The notes: generated by a model not told the origin, from the sequence alone. Positions 33,960 through 42,860 are shown, counted from the stretch's first letter. The stretch is 64,000 bases of DNA from Frateuria_A sp035944355 (GCF_035944355.1 NZ_DASZBH010000014.1:124001-188000); one strand, 5' to 3'. A program made the numbers and translations.

Positions 33960-34956
33960 GCTTCTCCATCGCCTCCAAGGGGCGCCCATTCCACGGCGCC
34001 TGAAGCGGCTGGTCGCCCGCACGCGCCGGCTGGCGCTCCTGCTCGCCTTGCCCGCCCTGCTTGCGCTCGTGCCCTTCCCATCGCGCGCGGCGGTGCAGGA
34101 ACTGCAACTGTCCGCCCCGGCCTTCGCGCCGGAGCGCATCCACGTCAGCGTGTACCTGCCGCCGGACTACGCTCGCTCGAACGCACGCTATCCCGTGCTG
34201 TACGCCAACGACGGCCAGGACATGGCGGCCGTGGGACTCCAGGCGACGCTCGCGCAACTTTATGGCGAGCACGCGATCGAGCCGATCATCGTCGTCGCCA
34301 TCGACATGCTGCACGACCGCGCCAGCGGCTACGGGCTCTCCGATCGCCGACGCGGGCAGAGCGTGGTCGGCGGCTCGGTGATCGGGCCGATCGGCCTGAG
34401 GGCGGCGGACTATTCGTCCTGGGTGGCCACTTCGCTGGTGCCTTACGTCGACGCGCACTACCGCACCCGCGCCGATGCCCGCCAGCGCGCCGTGATGGGC
34501 TGGTCGCTGGGCGCGCTCAACGCCTTCAACCTGGGCTGGCAGTACCCGGAGGTGTTCGGCAAGGTCGGCGCCATGTCGCCGTCGTTCTGGCTGGCGGGCG
34601 ATCGCAGCAACGCGGCCGCGGTGCAGCGCAGCCGGCTGGCGCAGGCGATGGTCGACCGTGGTCCCAAGCGCGACGGTCTGCAGTTCTGGTTCGCCGCGGG
34701 AACGGCCGAAGAGACCAACGATCGCGACCACGACGGCGTCATCGACGTGATCGACGACCTCCACGACCTGGTCGATGGCTACCGCGGCAGCGGCGTGCAG
34801 CGGCGCGGCCTGCGCCAGCTCGGCTATTCGACCTCGGGTGCGGATGCGGACGTGACCGTATTCCTGCTGCCTGGCGGACGCCACCAGCAGGCCTCGTGGG
34901 CGAAGATGCTGCCGGTGTTTCTGCGCTGGGCGTTTCCGGCGACTGCCCGCCCGTAG
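33952..34956 (+). CDS. Exported esterase D/IroE-like alpha/beta hydrolase
   Basis: A 334-residue protein with a long basic N-terminus and a signal or anchor helix (LALLLALPALLALVPFPSRA, about residues 26-46). The esterase core has YLPPDYARSNARYPVLYAND and the nucleophile elbow GWSLGAL. A late GGRHQQASW supplies the probable catalytic His. It overlaps the GH13 gene, so it is translationally coupled in this operon. An acyl-ester substrate on a carbohydrate is possible, but specificity is unknown. Confidence 0.85.
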   Translation: MTELLHRLQGAPIPRRLKRLVARTRRLALLLALPALLALVPFPSRAAVQELQLSAPAFAPERIHVSVYLPPDYARSNARYPVLYANDGQDMAAVGLQATLAQLYGEHAIEPIIVVAIDMLHDRASGYGLSDRRRGQSVVGGSVIGPIGLRAADYSSWVATSLVPYVDAHYRTRADARQRAVMGWSLGALNAFNLGWQYPEVFGKVGAMSPSFWLAGDRSNAAAVQRSRLAQAMVDRGPKRDGLQFWFAAGTAEETNDRDHDGVIDVIDDLHDLVDGYRGSGVQRRGLRQLGYSTSGADADVTVFLLPGGRHQQASWAKMLPVFLRWAFPATARP

Positions 34957-34978
34957 CTTCCGCGGGCTTCCGTCCCTC

Positions 34979-35002
34979 GCCCCTGCCCGCGCTCCCAGGG
35001 GC
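34979..35002. terminator. Hairpin between the convergent esterase and lacI genes
   Basis: GCCCCTG pairs with CAGGGGC across a 10-base loop, within the 50-base gap between convergent stops. There is no T-tract, so termination is only suggested by position. Confidence 0.35.
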
Positions 35003-35006
35003 AGCG

Positions 35007-36038
35007 CTATGCGGGCCGCACGCTGGACTGCCGCACCATCAGCTTGACCGGCAGCATCATGCTCTGCGCCGGCTCGCCGCGGATCATGCGCAGCAGGTTG
35101 TCCACCAGCACTTCGCCGGCGCGGCGGGTGTCCTGCAGCACGGTGGTCAGCGGCGGGTTGGCGAAGCTCGCCATCGGGATGTCGTCGAAGCCGGCCACCG
35201 GTATGTCGCCCGGCACCTTGTAGCCGTGCTCGGCCAGCGCGCGCATGGCGCCCATGGCGATCAGGTCGCTGGCGGCGAATACCGCGTCGAACGCCTCGCC
35301 GCGGGCGATCAGTTCCGACATGGCTTCGTGCCCGCACAACTGCGTGCTCTCGGCGTCGACCTGCAGCGCCCGGTCAACGGGCAGCCCGGCCTGCGCCAGC
35401 GCTTCGGCATAGCCGCGGTAGCGCTCGAAGAACTCCGGATAGTGGCTGGAGGCGTCGCCCAGGAAGGCGATCCGCCGGCAGCCCTGCTCGATGAAGTGCC
35501 GCGCCACCGCCTGCCCGCCACTGAAATTGTCGCAGCCGACCGACACGCCCGGCTGGTCCGGCAGCACCGCGCCCCAGCGCACGAAGCGCGTGCCGATCGC
35601 CACCAGCTTCTCCAGCCGGTCGAGGTAGGCGAGGTAGTCGCCGTAGCCGAGCAGGATGATGCCGTCGGCCTTCTTGCTGTCGGCGTAGTCGGCGTGCCAG
35701 TCGGTGGAGAATTGCTGGAAGGAGATCAGCAGGTCGTAGCCCTGCTGCGCGCAGGCCCGCGTGATCGAACCCAGCATCGAAAGGAAGAACGGGTTGATGT
35801 TGGAGCCGTCGGTGGTCGGGTCCTCGAACAGGAGCAGCGCCAGCGTGCCCGAATGCTGCAGGCGCAGGTTGGATGCGTTCTTGTCGACCTTGTAGCGCAA
35901 CTGTTCGGCGGCGGCCCGGATGCGCTCGCGGGTCTCCTCGCTGACCAGCGGGCTGCCGCGCAGCGCGCGCGACACCGTCGCCTGGGACACCCCAGCCAGG
36001 TGGGCGATGTCGATCGACGTCGCTTTGGCCTTGCTCAC
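35007..36038 (-). CDS. LacI-family transcriptional regulator of the alpha-glucan locus
   Basis: A 343-residue repressor. The helix-turn-helix and hinge are at residues 8-60 (IDIAHLAGVSQATVSRALRG). The periplasmic-binding-protein-like effector domain follows (ADGIILLGYGDYL, then AASDLIAMGAMRAL, then VAGFDDIPMASFANPPLTTV). The start is GTG 36038, with AGAGG upstream. It is divergent from the sugar-porter gene, with an operator copy between them, so autoregulation is likely. It is the only specific regulator in the locus and the natural candidate to bind the four TGAATACGTATGCA sites, released by maltose or a related sugar. Related xanthomonad loci carry a LacI regulator in the same position. 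Confidence 0.93.
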   Translation of the reverse strand: MSKAKATSIDIAHLAGVSQATVSRALRGSPLVSEETRERIRAAAEQLRYKVDKNASNLRLQHSGTLALLLFEDPTTDGSNINPFFLSMLGSITRACAQQGYDLLISFQQFSTDWHADYADSKKADGIILLGYGDYLAYLDRLEKLVAIGTRFVRWGAVLPDQPGVSVGCDNFSGGQAVARHFIEQGCRRIAFLGDASSHYPEFFERYRGYAEALAQAGLPVDRALQVDAESTQLCGHEAMSELIARGEAFDAVFAASDLIAMGAMRALAEHGYKVPGDIPVAGFDDIPMASFANPPLTTVLQDTRRAGEVLVDNLLRMIRGEPAQSMMLPVKLMVRQSSVRPA

Positions 36039-36109
36039 GCGTTGCAAACCTCTGGTACTACCGGCTCGGACAACATTACCATCGGCCGGCCGCCGCGTGC
36101 CCGGCGTCT

Positions 36110-36123
36110 TGCATACGTATTCA
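36110..36123. promoter_or_regulatory. LacI-type operator, copy 4 (between lacI and the sugar-porter gene)
   Basis: TGCATACGTATTCA, identical to copy 1. It lies 72 bases from the lacI start and 66 bases from the sugar-porter ATG, so it can serve both divergent genes. Confidence 0.8.
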
Positions 36124-36188
36124 GGCGGACGGCACGCGCGACCACGGCGCAGACTCGCATGACTTCTGGGGCCTAGGGGGAAGAACGG

Positions 36189-37616
36189 ATGAGTACGCGG
36201 GAGATGCCAGTCGACCTGGCACACGAACAGCGGGCGACCGCGAGGATCGTCCTGATCGCCGCCGCAGCGGCGCTGGGCGGCTTCCTGTTCGGTTTCGACA
36301 CGGCCGTCATCAACGGCGCCGTCGAGGCCGTCCGTGGCGGTTTCGCATTGAACGCCGGGCAGATCGGCATCACGGTGTCCTGCGCGCTGCTCGGTTCGGC
36401 GCTGGGCGCCTGGTATGCAGGCCCACTGGCCGACCGCCTGGGCCGCGTGCGCTCGATGCAGGTGGCCGCCCTGCTGCTGGCGGTCAGCGCCATCGGATCG
36501 GGGCTGGCCTCGGGCATGGGGCACCTGATCCTTTGGCGGGTGATCGGCGGCACCGGCGTGGGCATGGCTTCGGTGATCGCGCCGACCTACATCGCCGAAG
36601 TCTCGCCGGCCCAGGTGCGCGGGCGGCTGGGCTCGATGCAGCAGCTGGCCATCGTGCTGGGCATTTTCGCCGCACTGATGAGCGACGCCTGGCTCGCCAG
36701 CACGGCTGGCGGCGCTTCGCAGCCGCTCTGGTTCGGGTTGGCGGCGTGGCGCTGGATGTTCCTGGTGGCGGTGGTCCCGGCGCTGGTCTACGGCGGCCTG
36801 GTGCTCGGCGTCCCCGAATCGCCCCGCCACCTGGTCGCCAAGGGCCGGCTGGCCGAGGCGCGCGTGGTGTTGCGCGAGGTGCTGGCGATGCGCAGCGACG
36901 CGGCGCTGGACTTCAAGCTCGGCGAGATCGAGCGCAGCCTCAAGTCCGAATACCGCCCGACCCTGCGCGACCTGCGCGGCCCGCGCCTGGGACTGCTGCC
37001 GGTGGTCTGGATCGGCATCCTGCTGTCGGTGTTCCAGCAGTTCGTAGGCATCAACGTGATCTTCTATTACTCCTCCGCGCTGTGGCATTCGGTCGGCTTC
37101 AGCGAGGCGGATTCCTTCTCCATCACCGTGGTGACCTCGATCGTCAACGTGCTGGTGACGCTAGTGGCGATCGGCTTGGTCGACAAGATCGGGCGCAAGC
37201 CGCTGCTGGCGATCGGTTCGGCCGGCATGACCGTCACGCTGGCGCTGATGGCCTGGTGTTTCTCGCAGGCCACCGGCAGCGGCGCGGCGCTCAGCCTGCC
37301 GGCGCCATGGAACATGGTCGCGCTGGTCGCGGCCAACGCCTACGTGGTGTTCTTCGGCGTCAGCTGGGGCCCGGTGGTGTGGGTGCTGCTGGGCGAGATG
37401 TTCCCCAACCGCATCCGCGCGGTGGCGCTCGCCGTCGCGGCGGCGGCGCAATGGATCGCCAACTTCCTGATCAGCTACAGCTTCCCGACCCTGGCGGAGA
37501 TGGGGCTGAGCTTTGCCTACGGCCTGTATGCGGCGTTCGCGCTGATCTCGCTGCTGTTCGTGATCTATGCAGTACGCGAGACCAAGGGCATCGAGCTCGA
37601 GGACATGACGACCTAA
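36189..37616 (+). CDS. MFS sugar porter (glucose/galactose-type)
   Basis: A 475-residue, 12-helix transporter with sugar-porter signatures. The first helix has GGFLFGFDTAVINGA. The helix 2-3 loop is GPLADRLGRVR. PESPRHLVAKGR follows helix 6. QQFVGINVIFYYSS is in helix 7. GWGPVVW-type residues appear as VSWGPVVWVLLGEMFPNRIR, and the C-terminal signature is VRETKGIELEDM. It probably imports glucose released in the periplasm by the GH31 and GH15-like enzymes. The LacI operator upstream ties it to the same regulon. Confidence 0.93.
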   Translation: MSTREMPVDLAHEQRATARIVLIAAAAALGGFLFGFDTAVINGAVEAVRGGFALNAGQIGITVSCALLGSALGAWYAGPLADRLGRVRSMQVAALLLAVSAIGSGLASGMGHLILWRVIGGTGVGMASVIAPTYIAEVSPAQVRGRLGSMQQLAIVLGIFAALMSDAWLASTAGGASQPLWFGLAAWRWMFLVAVVPALVYGGLVLGVPESPRHLVAKGRLAEARVVLREVLAMRSDAALDFKLGEIERSLKSEYRPTLRDLRGPRLGLLPVVWIGILLSVFQQFVGINVIFYYSSALWHSVGFSEADSFSITVVTSIVNVLVTLVAIGLVDKIGRKPLLAIGSAGMTVTLALMAWCFSQATGSGAALSLPAPWNMVALVAANAYVVFFGVSWGPVVWVLLGEMFPNRIRAVALAVAAAAQWIANFLISYSFPTLAEMGLSFAYGLYAAFALISLLFVIYAVRETKGIELEDMTT

Positions 37617-37636
37617 AGGCGCGGTGTTGCGCAAAG

Positions 37637-37664
37637 AAAAAGGCCGGCATTGCCGGCCTTTTTT
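37637..37664. terminator. Bidirectional intrinsic terminator
   Basis: AAAAAGGCCGGCA/TGCCGGCCTTTTTT, a near-perfect hairpin. It lies 20 bases after the sugar-porter stop and directly beyond the 3' end of the convergent tRNA-Arg, so it serves both. Confidence 0.92.
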
Positions 37665-37665
37665 A

Positions 37666-37742
<77 letters not shown>

Positions 37743-37912
37743 AACCCGCGGATTTTGGCATGGATGCGGGCGCTGGTGCGATTCCCCGATGGATCGCGCT
37801 CCGATGGCCCTTGCCTCGAACCGCCCGGCCGGGCCAGTCCGAGCGCCCCTGCTAGAATGTGCGTTTCGCAAATAGTCGGGCGCCTCCGGCGCCGGTCCCC
37901 AAGGAGTCATGC

Positions 37913-39448
37913 ATGTCCCACGAAATCCTCAAGGCGCTCGGCCTTGGCGAGTCGCAGTCCGGCACCTACCTCGGCAACGGCGAATGGTCCACGACCACCG
38001 ACGCCGGCACGATCAAGCCGCTGAATCCTGCAACGGGCGACGTGCTTGGCAGCGTGCATGCCTCGAGCAAGGCCGACTACGAGACCATCGTCAAGCGTGC
38101 GCAGGAGGCCTTCAAGGTCTGGCGCACCACGCCGGCGCCCAAGCGCGGCGAAGCCGTGCGCCTGTGCGGCGAGGCGCTGCGCAAGCACAAGGACGCGCTG
38201 GGCAGCCTGGTCGCCCTGGAGATGGGCAAGATCAAGCCCGAGGGCGACGGCGAAGTGCAGGAAATGATCGACATCGCCGACTTCGCGGTGGGTCAGAGCC
38301 GCATGCTGCACGGCTACACGATGCATTCGGAGCGTCCCGGCCACCGCATGTACGAGCAGTACCAGCCGCTGGGCCTGGTCGGCATCATCAGCGCGTTCAA
38401 CTTCCCCGTCGCGGTGTGGAGCTGGAACGCCTTCCTGGCCGCGATCTGCGGCGACATCTGCATCTGGAAACCTTCGCCCAAGACCCCGCTGTCGGCGGTG
38501 GCGACCATGCGCATCTGCAACGAAGCGCTGAAGGCCGGCGGCTTCCCGGACATCTTCTTCCTGTTCAACGACGCCGGCACCGAGCTCTCGCAGGCGTTCG
38601 TGGACGACAAGCGCATCCCGCTGATCAGCTTCACCGGTTCGACCAGGGTCGGCCGCATGGTCGGCGAGCGCGTCGCCCACCGCATGGGCCGCTCGCTGCT
38701 GGAGCTGGGCGGCAACAACGCGATCATCCTGGACGAAACCGCGGACCTCAAGCTCGCCATCCCGGGCATCGTGTTCGGCGCCGTCGGCACCGCCGGCCAG
38801 CGCTGCACCACCACCCGCCGCCTGTTCGTGCACGAGTCGATCTTCGACAATGTGCTCGATACCCTGATCGGCGCGTACAAGCAGGTCGAGGGCAAGATCG
38901 GCGATCCGACCCTGGCCACCACGCTGATGGGCCCGCTCAACAGCCCCGAGGCGGTGCAGGGCTATCTGGCCGCCATCGAGAAGGCCAAGGCCGCCGGCGG
39001 CACCGTGCGCACCGGCGGCGCGGCGCTGACCGACCGCAAGGGCAACTTCGTGCTGCCGACCATCATCACCGGCGTGAAGAACACCGACGAGGTGGTGCAG
39101 ACCGAGACTTTCGCGCCGATCCTCTACGTGATGCCGTTCAAGACCCTGGACGAAGCCATCGAGATGCAGAACGACGTGCCGCAGGGCCTGTCCTCCTCGA
39201 TCTTCACCAACAACCTGCGCGCGGCCGAGCAGTTCCTGTCGGCGGCCGGTTCGGACTGCGGCATCGCCAACGTCAACATCGGCACCTCCGGTGCGGAGAT
39301 CGGCGGCGCCTTCGGTGGCGAGAAGGAAACCGGCGGCGGCCGCGAGTCGGGTTCGGACGCATGGAAGGTCTACATGCGCCGCCAGACCAACACCATCAAC
39401 TACTCCGACGCGCTGCCGCTGGCGCAGGGCATCAAGTTCACGGTGTAA
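37913..39448 (+). CDS. ALDH7-type aldehyde dehydrogenase (aminoadipate-semialdehyde-like)
   Basis: A 511-residue NAD(P)-dependent dehydrogenase. The ALDH7 hallmarks are clear: ISAFNFPVAVWSWNAFLA, FTGSTRVGRMV, LELGGNNAIIL with catalytic Glu, and GTAGQRCTTTRRLF with the nucleophilic Cys. Family members oxidise alpha-aminoadipic semialdehyde/piperideine-6-carboxylate in lysine breakdown; other aldehydes are possible. ATG 37913 has AAGGAG at 6-base spacing. An overlapping ATG at 37909 opens a different, spurious frame. It is monocistronic between tRNA-Arg and a repeat-bearing gap. Confidence 0.92.
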   Translation: MSHEILKALGLGESQSGTYLGNGEWSTTTDAGTIKPLNPATGDVLGSVHASSKADYETIVKRAQEAFKVWRTTPAPKRGEAVRLCGEALRKHKDALGSLVALEMGKIKPEGDGEVQEMIDIADFAVGQSRMLHGYTMHSERPGHRMYEQYQPLGLVGIISAFNFPVAVWSWNAFLAAICGDICIWKPSPKTPLSAVATMRICNEALKAGGFPDIFFLFNDAGTELSQAFVDDKRIPLISFTGSTRVGRMVGERVAHRMGRSLLELGGNNAIILDETADLKLAIPGIVFGAVGTAGQRCTTTRRLFVHESIFDNVLDTLIGAYKQVEGKIGDPTLATTLMGPLNSPEAVQGYLAAIEKAKAAGGTVRTGGAALTDRKGNFVLPTIITGVKNTDEVVQTETFAPILYVMPFKTLDEAIEMQNDVPQGLSSSIFTNNLRAAEQFLSAAGSDCGIANVNIGTSGAEIGGAFGGEKETGGGRESGSDAWKVYMRRQTNTINYSDALPLAQGIKFTV

Positions 39449-39539
39449 ACAAGGCTCGCCCTCCCCCGGCACAGCCGGGGAAAGGGCCGGCTCCTCGTAC
39501 TTATTCGCTCGCCCGGAAAGCTCCATCGACACAGGACCT

Positions 39540-39612
39540 CATTCCCGCGAAAGCGGGAATCCCTTCGTCTTTTGGTTTCGGAGCACAATGGATTCCCGCT
39601 TTCGCGGGAATG
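39540..39612. repeat. REP-like inverted pair of a palindromic repeat
   Basis: Two copies of ATTCCCGCGAAAGCGGGAAT type elements in opposite orientation (39540-39562 and 39590-39612), 27 bases apart. Each is itself a hairpin. The pair forms a larger cruciform, as in REP/BIME elements. Elements with this core are widespread between genes in pseudomonads and xanthomonads. It lies after the ALDH gene, and a small hairpin CCCGGC/GCCGGG sits at 39466-39480. Confidence 0.8.
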
Positions 39613-39688
39613 ACGCCCCGAGGGCTTCAGGATGCTCCGGGGGGGAACCCGTTCTGGCAAGCCGGAACAACAGCCAAGGACCGCCGTG

Positions 39689-39991
39689 ATGAACGTACCG
39701 CCTCCCGCCTATCGCACCACCAGCGCCATGGCCGTGGTGAGCCTGGTCTTCGGCATCGCCGCCTGGTGCATGCTGCCGGTGGTGGGCGCCATCGTGGCGA
39801 TCGTCTGCGGCCACCTCGCGCGCGGCGAGATCCGCCGCGCGCAGGGCCAGCAGGAAGGCGACGGGCTGGCGATCGCGGGCCTCGTGCTCGGCTACGTGCA
39901 GCTGGCCTTCGGGATGGTCGTGTTGCTGTTCGCCATCGCCGCCGTCCTGCTGGGTCTGTCGATCGGCTTCGGTTCCTCCCTCTTCCACTGA
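39689..39991 (+). CDS. DUF4190 membrane protein
   Basis: A 100-residue protein with two membrane helices (MAVVSLVFGIAAWCMLPVVG and LAFGMVVLLFAIAAVLLGLS). Between them is the DUF4190 signature GHLARGEIRRAQGQQEGDGL, then AIAGLVLGY. Function unknown. ATG 39689 follows CAAGGA; GTG 39686 is an alternative. One base separates it from the SDR gene, so they form an operon. Confidence 0.85.
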   Translation: MNVPPPAYRTTSAMAVVSLVFGIAAWCMLPVVGAIVAIVCGHLARGEIRRAQGQQEGDGLAIAGLVLGYVQLAFGMVVLLFAIAAVLLGLSIGFGSSLFH

Positions 39992-39992
39992 C

Positions 39993-40760
39993 ATGGCAAG
40001 CGGCGCGGTCTTCGACCTCTACGGCTACCGCGTCGTCGTCGCCGGCGGCAGCAAGGGCATCGGGCGTGCGATCGCGCTGGCCTTCGCGCAGGCCGGCGCG
40101 GCGGTGTCGATCTGCGCACGTGGCGCGCAGGCGCTGGAGGCCACGCGGCAGGAGCTGGCCGCCTGGGGCCAGATCGCGCATGCGGCTGCCTGCGATCTGG
40201 CTGACGCCCCGGCCATCGCCCGCTACGTCGCCGAGGCCGCGCAGGCGCTGGGCGGCATCGACGTGCTGGTGAACAACGCCAGCGGCTACGGTTTCGGCGA
40301 CGACGATGCCGGCTGGCTGGCTGGCTTCGAGGTCGACCTGATGGCGGCCGTGCGCGCCTCGCGCGAGGCGCTGCCACATCTGGCTTCCTCGCCGCACGCG
40401 TGCATCCTGCATACCAGTTCGATCGCCGCCTTCCATCCACGCCGCCACGGCGCGCCGTATGCCGCGGTGAAGGCGGCGCTCAGCCACTACACGACCTCGC
40501 AGGCGCTGGCCCTGGCCACGCAGGGCATCCGCGTCAACGCCATCGCGCCCGGTTCCGTCGAATTCCCCGGCGGCCTGTGGGACCGTCGCCGCCGCGAGGA
40601 GCCGGCGCTCTACGAAGCCACGCTGATGAAGATCCCGTTCGGCCGCTTCGGCGCGCCGGAGGAGATCGCGCACGCGGCGCTGTTCCTCGCCTCACCCTAC
40701 GCCGCCTGGATCACCGGCCAGACGCTGTGCGTCGACGGCGGCCAGGGCCTCAATGGATAA
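39993..40760 (+). CDS. Short-chain dehydrogenase/reductase
   Basis: A 255-residue classical SDR. The cofactor motif is GGSKGIGRA (residues 18-26), followed by NNASG. The catalytic Ser lies in HTSSIAAFHP and Tyr/Lys in YAAVKAA. The C-terminus ITGQTLCVDGG is typical of the 3-oxoacyl-ACP reductase-like group. Substrate is unknown. It lies in the DUF4190-SDR-pyrD-murB run. Confidence 0.92.
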   Translation: MASGAVFDLYGYRVVVAGGSKGIGRAIALAFAQAGAAVSICARGAQALEATRQELAAWGQIAHAAACDLADAPAIARYVAEAAQALGGIDVLVNNASGYGFGDDDAGWLAGFEVDLMAAVRASREALPHLASSPHACILHTSSIAAFHPRRHGAPYAAVKAALSHYTTSQALALATQGIRVNAIAPGSVEFPGGLWDRRRREEPALYEATLMKIPFGRFGAPEEIAHAALFLASPYAAWITGQTLCVDGGQGLNG

Positions 40761-40763
40761 ACC

Positions 40764-41801
40764 ATGTACGACTACGTCCGCCCGCTGCTGTTCGCGCTCG
40801 ACGCCGAGACGGCGCACCGGCTCACCCTGTACGCGCTGGGCGTGGCCCATCGCAGCAACCTGGGCCGCTTCGTCGCACAGCCGCCGGCGGATTTACCGGT
40901 CGAGGCGTTCGGCATCCGCTTCCCCAACCCGGTCGGCCTCGCCGCCGGGCTGGACAAGAACGCGGCGCACCTGGACGAGCTGGGCGCGCTCGGCTTCGGT
41001 TTCGTCGAGGTCGGCACGGTCACGCCGCGCCCGCAGCCGGGCAACCCGAAGCCGCGCATGTTCCGCCTGCCGGCGCACGAGGCGATCATCAACCGGCTGG
41101 GTTTCAACAACGAGGGCGTCGACGCGCTGGTGCGCAACGTGGCCGCGTCCAGCTACCGCGGCGTGCTCGGCATCAACATCGGCAAGAACAAGGACACGCC
41201 CAACGAGCGCGCGGTGGACGATTACCTGTTCTGCCTTGAGCGCGTCTACGCGCAGGCCAGCTACGTCACGGTGAACATCTCCTCGCCCAATACCCAGGGC
41301 CTGCGCGACCTGCAGGAAGAGGAGACGCTGCGCCGCTTCATCGAAACGCTGCGCGAGGCGCAGGAACGGCTGGGATCGCAGGCCGGCGCGCGCAAGCCGA
41401 TGCTGCTGAAGATCGCGCCTGACCTGTCCGAGGCGGAGCTCGACGGCATCGCCGACGTGCTGCGCAGCAGCGGCATCGACGGCCTGATCTGCACCAACAC
41501 GACGATCGACCACGCGGCGGTGGCCGCCGATCCGCAGGGGAGCGAGGTCGGCGGCCTCTCGGGCAAGCCGCTGTTCGCACGCTCCACCGAGGTGTTGCGC
41601 GGCATGCGCGCGCGGCTGGGCAGGGCGACGCCGATCATCGGCGTCGGCGGCATCCTCGAGGGCAGCGACGCGGCCGAGAAACTCGACGCCGGTGCCGACC
41701 TGGTGCAGATCTATTCGGGGATGATCTACCGCGGCCCGCACCTCATCGGCGAATGCGTCGAGGAAATCCGCCGCCAGCGCGGGGCGGCCCGTGGTGGTTG
41801 A
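40764..41801 (+). CDS. pyrD: Class 2 dihydroorotate dehydrogenase (quinone)
   Basis: A 345-residue flavoprotein of pyrimidine synthesis, bound to the inner membrane through its N-terminal helices (YDYVRPLLFALDAETAHRLT). Family signatures are FGFVEVGTVTPRPQPGNPKP, NRLGFNNEG, TVNISSPNTQGLR with the class 2 catalytic Ser region, and VGGILEGSDAAEKLDAGADL. It begins 3 bases after the SDR stop. Confidence 0.97.
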   Translation: MYDYVRPLLFALDAETAHRLTLYALGVAHRSNLGRFVAQPPADLPVEAFGIRFPNPVGLAAGLDKNAAHLDELGALGFGFVEVGTVTPRPQPGNPKPRMFRLPAHEAIINRLGFNNEGVDALVRNVAASSYRGVLGINIGKNKDTPNERAVDDYLFCLERVYAQASYVTVNISSPNTQGLRDLQEEETLRRFIETLREAQERLGSQAGARKPMLLKIAPDLSEAELDGIADVLRSSGIDGLICTNTTIDHAAVAADPQGSEVGGLSGKPLFARSTEVLRGMRARLGRATPIIGVGGILEGSDAAEKLDAGADLVQIYSGMIYRGPHLIGECVEEIRRQRGAARGG

Positions 41802-41811
41802 GCGGGTCGAC

Positions 41812-42831
41812 ATGGGCGGCTACACGCTGATCGAGAACGCGCCGCTGGGCGCGCGCAACACGCTGCGCGTGGCCGCCCGCGCCCGGCTGCTGGCCGAGGT
41901 GCGCGATGCCTCCAAGCTGCCCGAGCTGCTCGACTTCCCCGCCGTGCGCGATCGTCCGCTGCTGGTGCTGGGCGAAGGCAGCAACCTGTTGCTCACTGGC
42001 GACTTCGACGGCACCGTGGTGGCGATGGCCACCCGCGGCGTGCAGGTCGAGCAGAATGGCGAACTCGCCCGCATCGCGGTGGCCGCGGGCGAGCGCTGGG
42101 ACGATTTCGTGCGCTGGACGCTGGGCCAGGGCTACGCCGGACTGGAGAACCTGATCCTGATCCCCGGCACGGTCGGCGCCGCGCCGATCCAGAACATCGG
42201 CGCCTACGGCACCGAGGTCGCCGAGTTCATCGAGAGCGTGGAAGCCTGGGATCTCCACGAACGCCGGGTGGTTTCGCTGGGCAACGCCGCCTGCGCCTTC
42301 GCCTACCGCCATTCGCTGTTCAAGCGCGAGCCGGGCCGCTACATCGTCACCGCGGTGCGCTTCGCCCTGCCCCGCCAGCGCGAACTGCGCACCGGCTACG
42401 CCGGCATCGCCGAGGAACTGGCGCGGATGGGCGTGGACAGGCCCGCCCCGTTCCACGTGGCCGAGGCCGTGGTGCACCTGCGCACCCGCAAGCTGCCCGA
42501 CCCGGCGGTGATCGGCAATGCCGGCAGCTTCTTCAAGAATCCGATCGTCGAGGCGGCGCTGGGTGAATCGCTCAAGCGCCAGCACCCGGAACTGGTCGCC
42601 TGGCCGGGCAGCGACGGCCGCTGGAAGCTCTCGGCCGCCTGGCTGATCGAGGCGTCGGGCTTCAAGGGTCATCGCGAAGGCGATGCCGGCATCTCCAACC
42701 GCCACGCGCTGGTGCTGGTCAACCACGGCCATGCCAGCGGCAGTGAGCTGTGGGCGCTGGCGCAACGGGTGATCGCGGGCGTGGAGGCGAAGTTCGGCGT
42801 GCGGCTGGAGCCGGAGCCGGTGGTGGTCTGA
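41812..42831 (+). CDS. murB: UDP-N-acetylenolpyruvoylglucosamine reductase
   Basis: A 339-residue FAD enzyme completing UDP-MurNAc synthesis for peptidoglycan. The FAD domain has VLGEGSNLLLTGDFDG and NLILIPGTVGAAPIQNIGAY. The substrate domain has GNAGSFFKNPIV with the catalytic Ser, and WLIEASGFKGHREGDAGISN. This is the type I enzyme. ATG 41812 is taken as the start (MGGYTLIENAPL); GTG 41791, overlapping the pyrD end, is in frame and cannot be excluded. Confidence 0.96.
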   Translation: MGGYTLIENAPLGARNTLRVAARARLLAEVRDASKLPELLDFPAVRDRPLLVLGEGSNLLLTGDFDGTVVAMATRGVQVEQNGELARIAVAAGERWDDFVRWTLGQGYAGLENLILIPGTVGAAPIQNIGAYGTEVAEFIESVEAWDLHERRVVSLGNAACAFAYRHSLFKREPGRYIVTAVRFALPRQRELRTGYAGIAEELARMGVDRPAPFHVAEAVVHLRTRKLPDPAVIGNAGSFFKNPIVEAALGESLKRQHPELVAWPGSDGRWKLSAAWLIEASGFKGHREGDAGISNRHALVLVNHGHASGSELWALAQRVIAGVEAKFGVRLEPEPVVV

Positions 42832-42860
42832 GGCAAGGCCCCGAGCATCCGCCTACCGGG

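Noticed and set aside
39540..39612. CRISPR array or insertion-sequence ends
   Set aside because: There are only two copies, in inverted orientation, with a 27-base gap and no transposase or cas gene. REP-like repeats explain it better.
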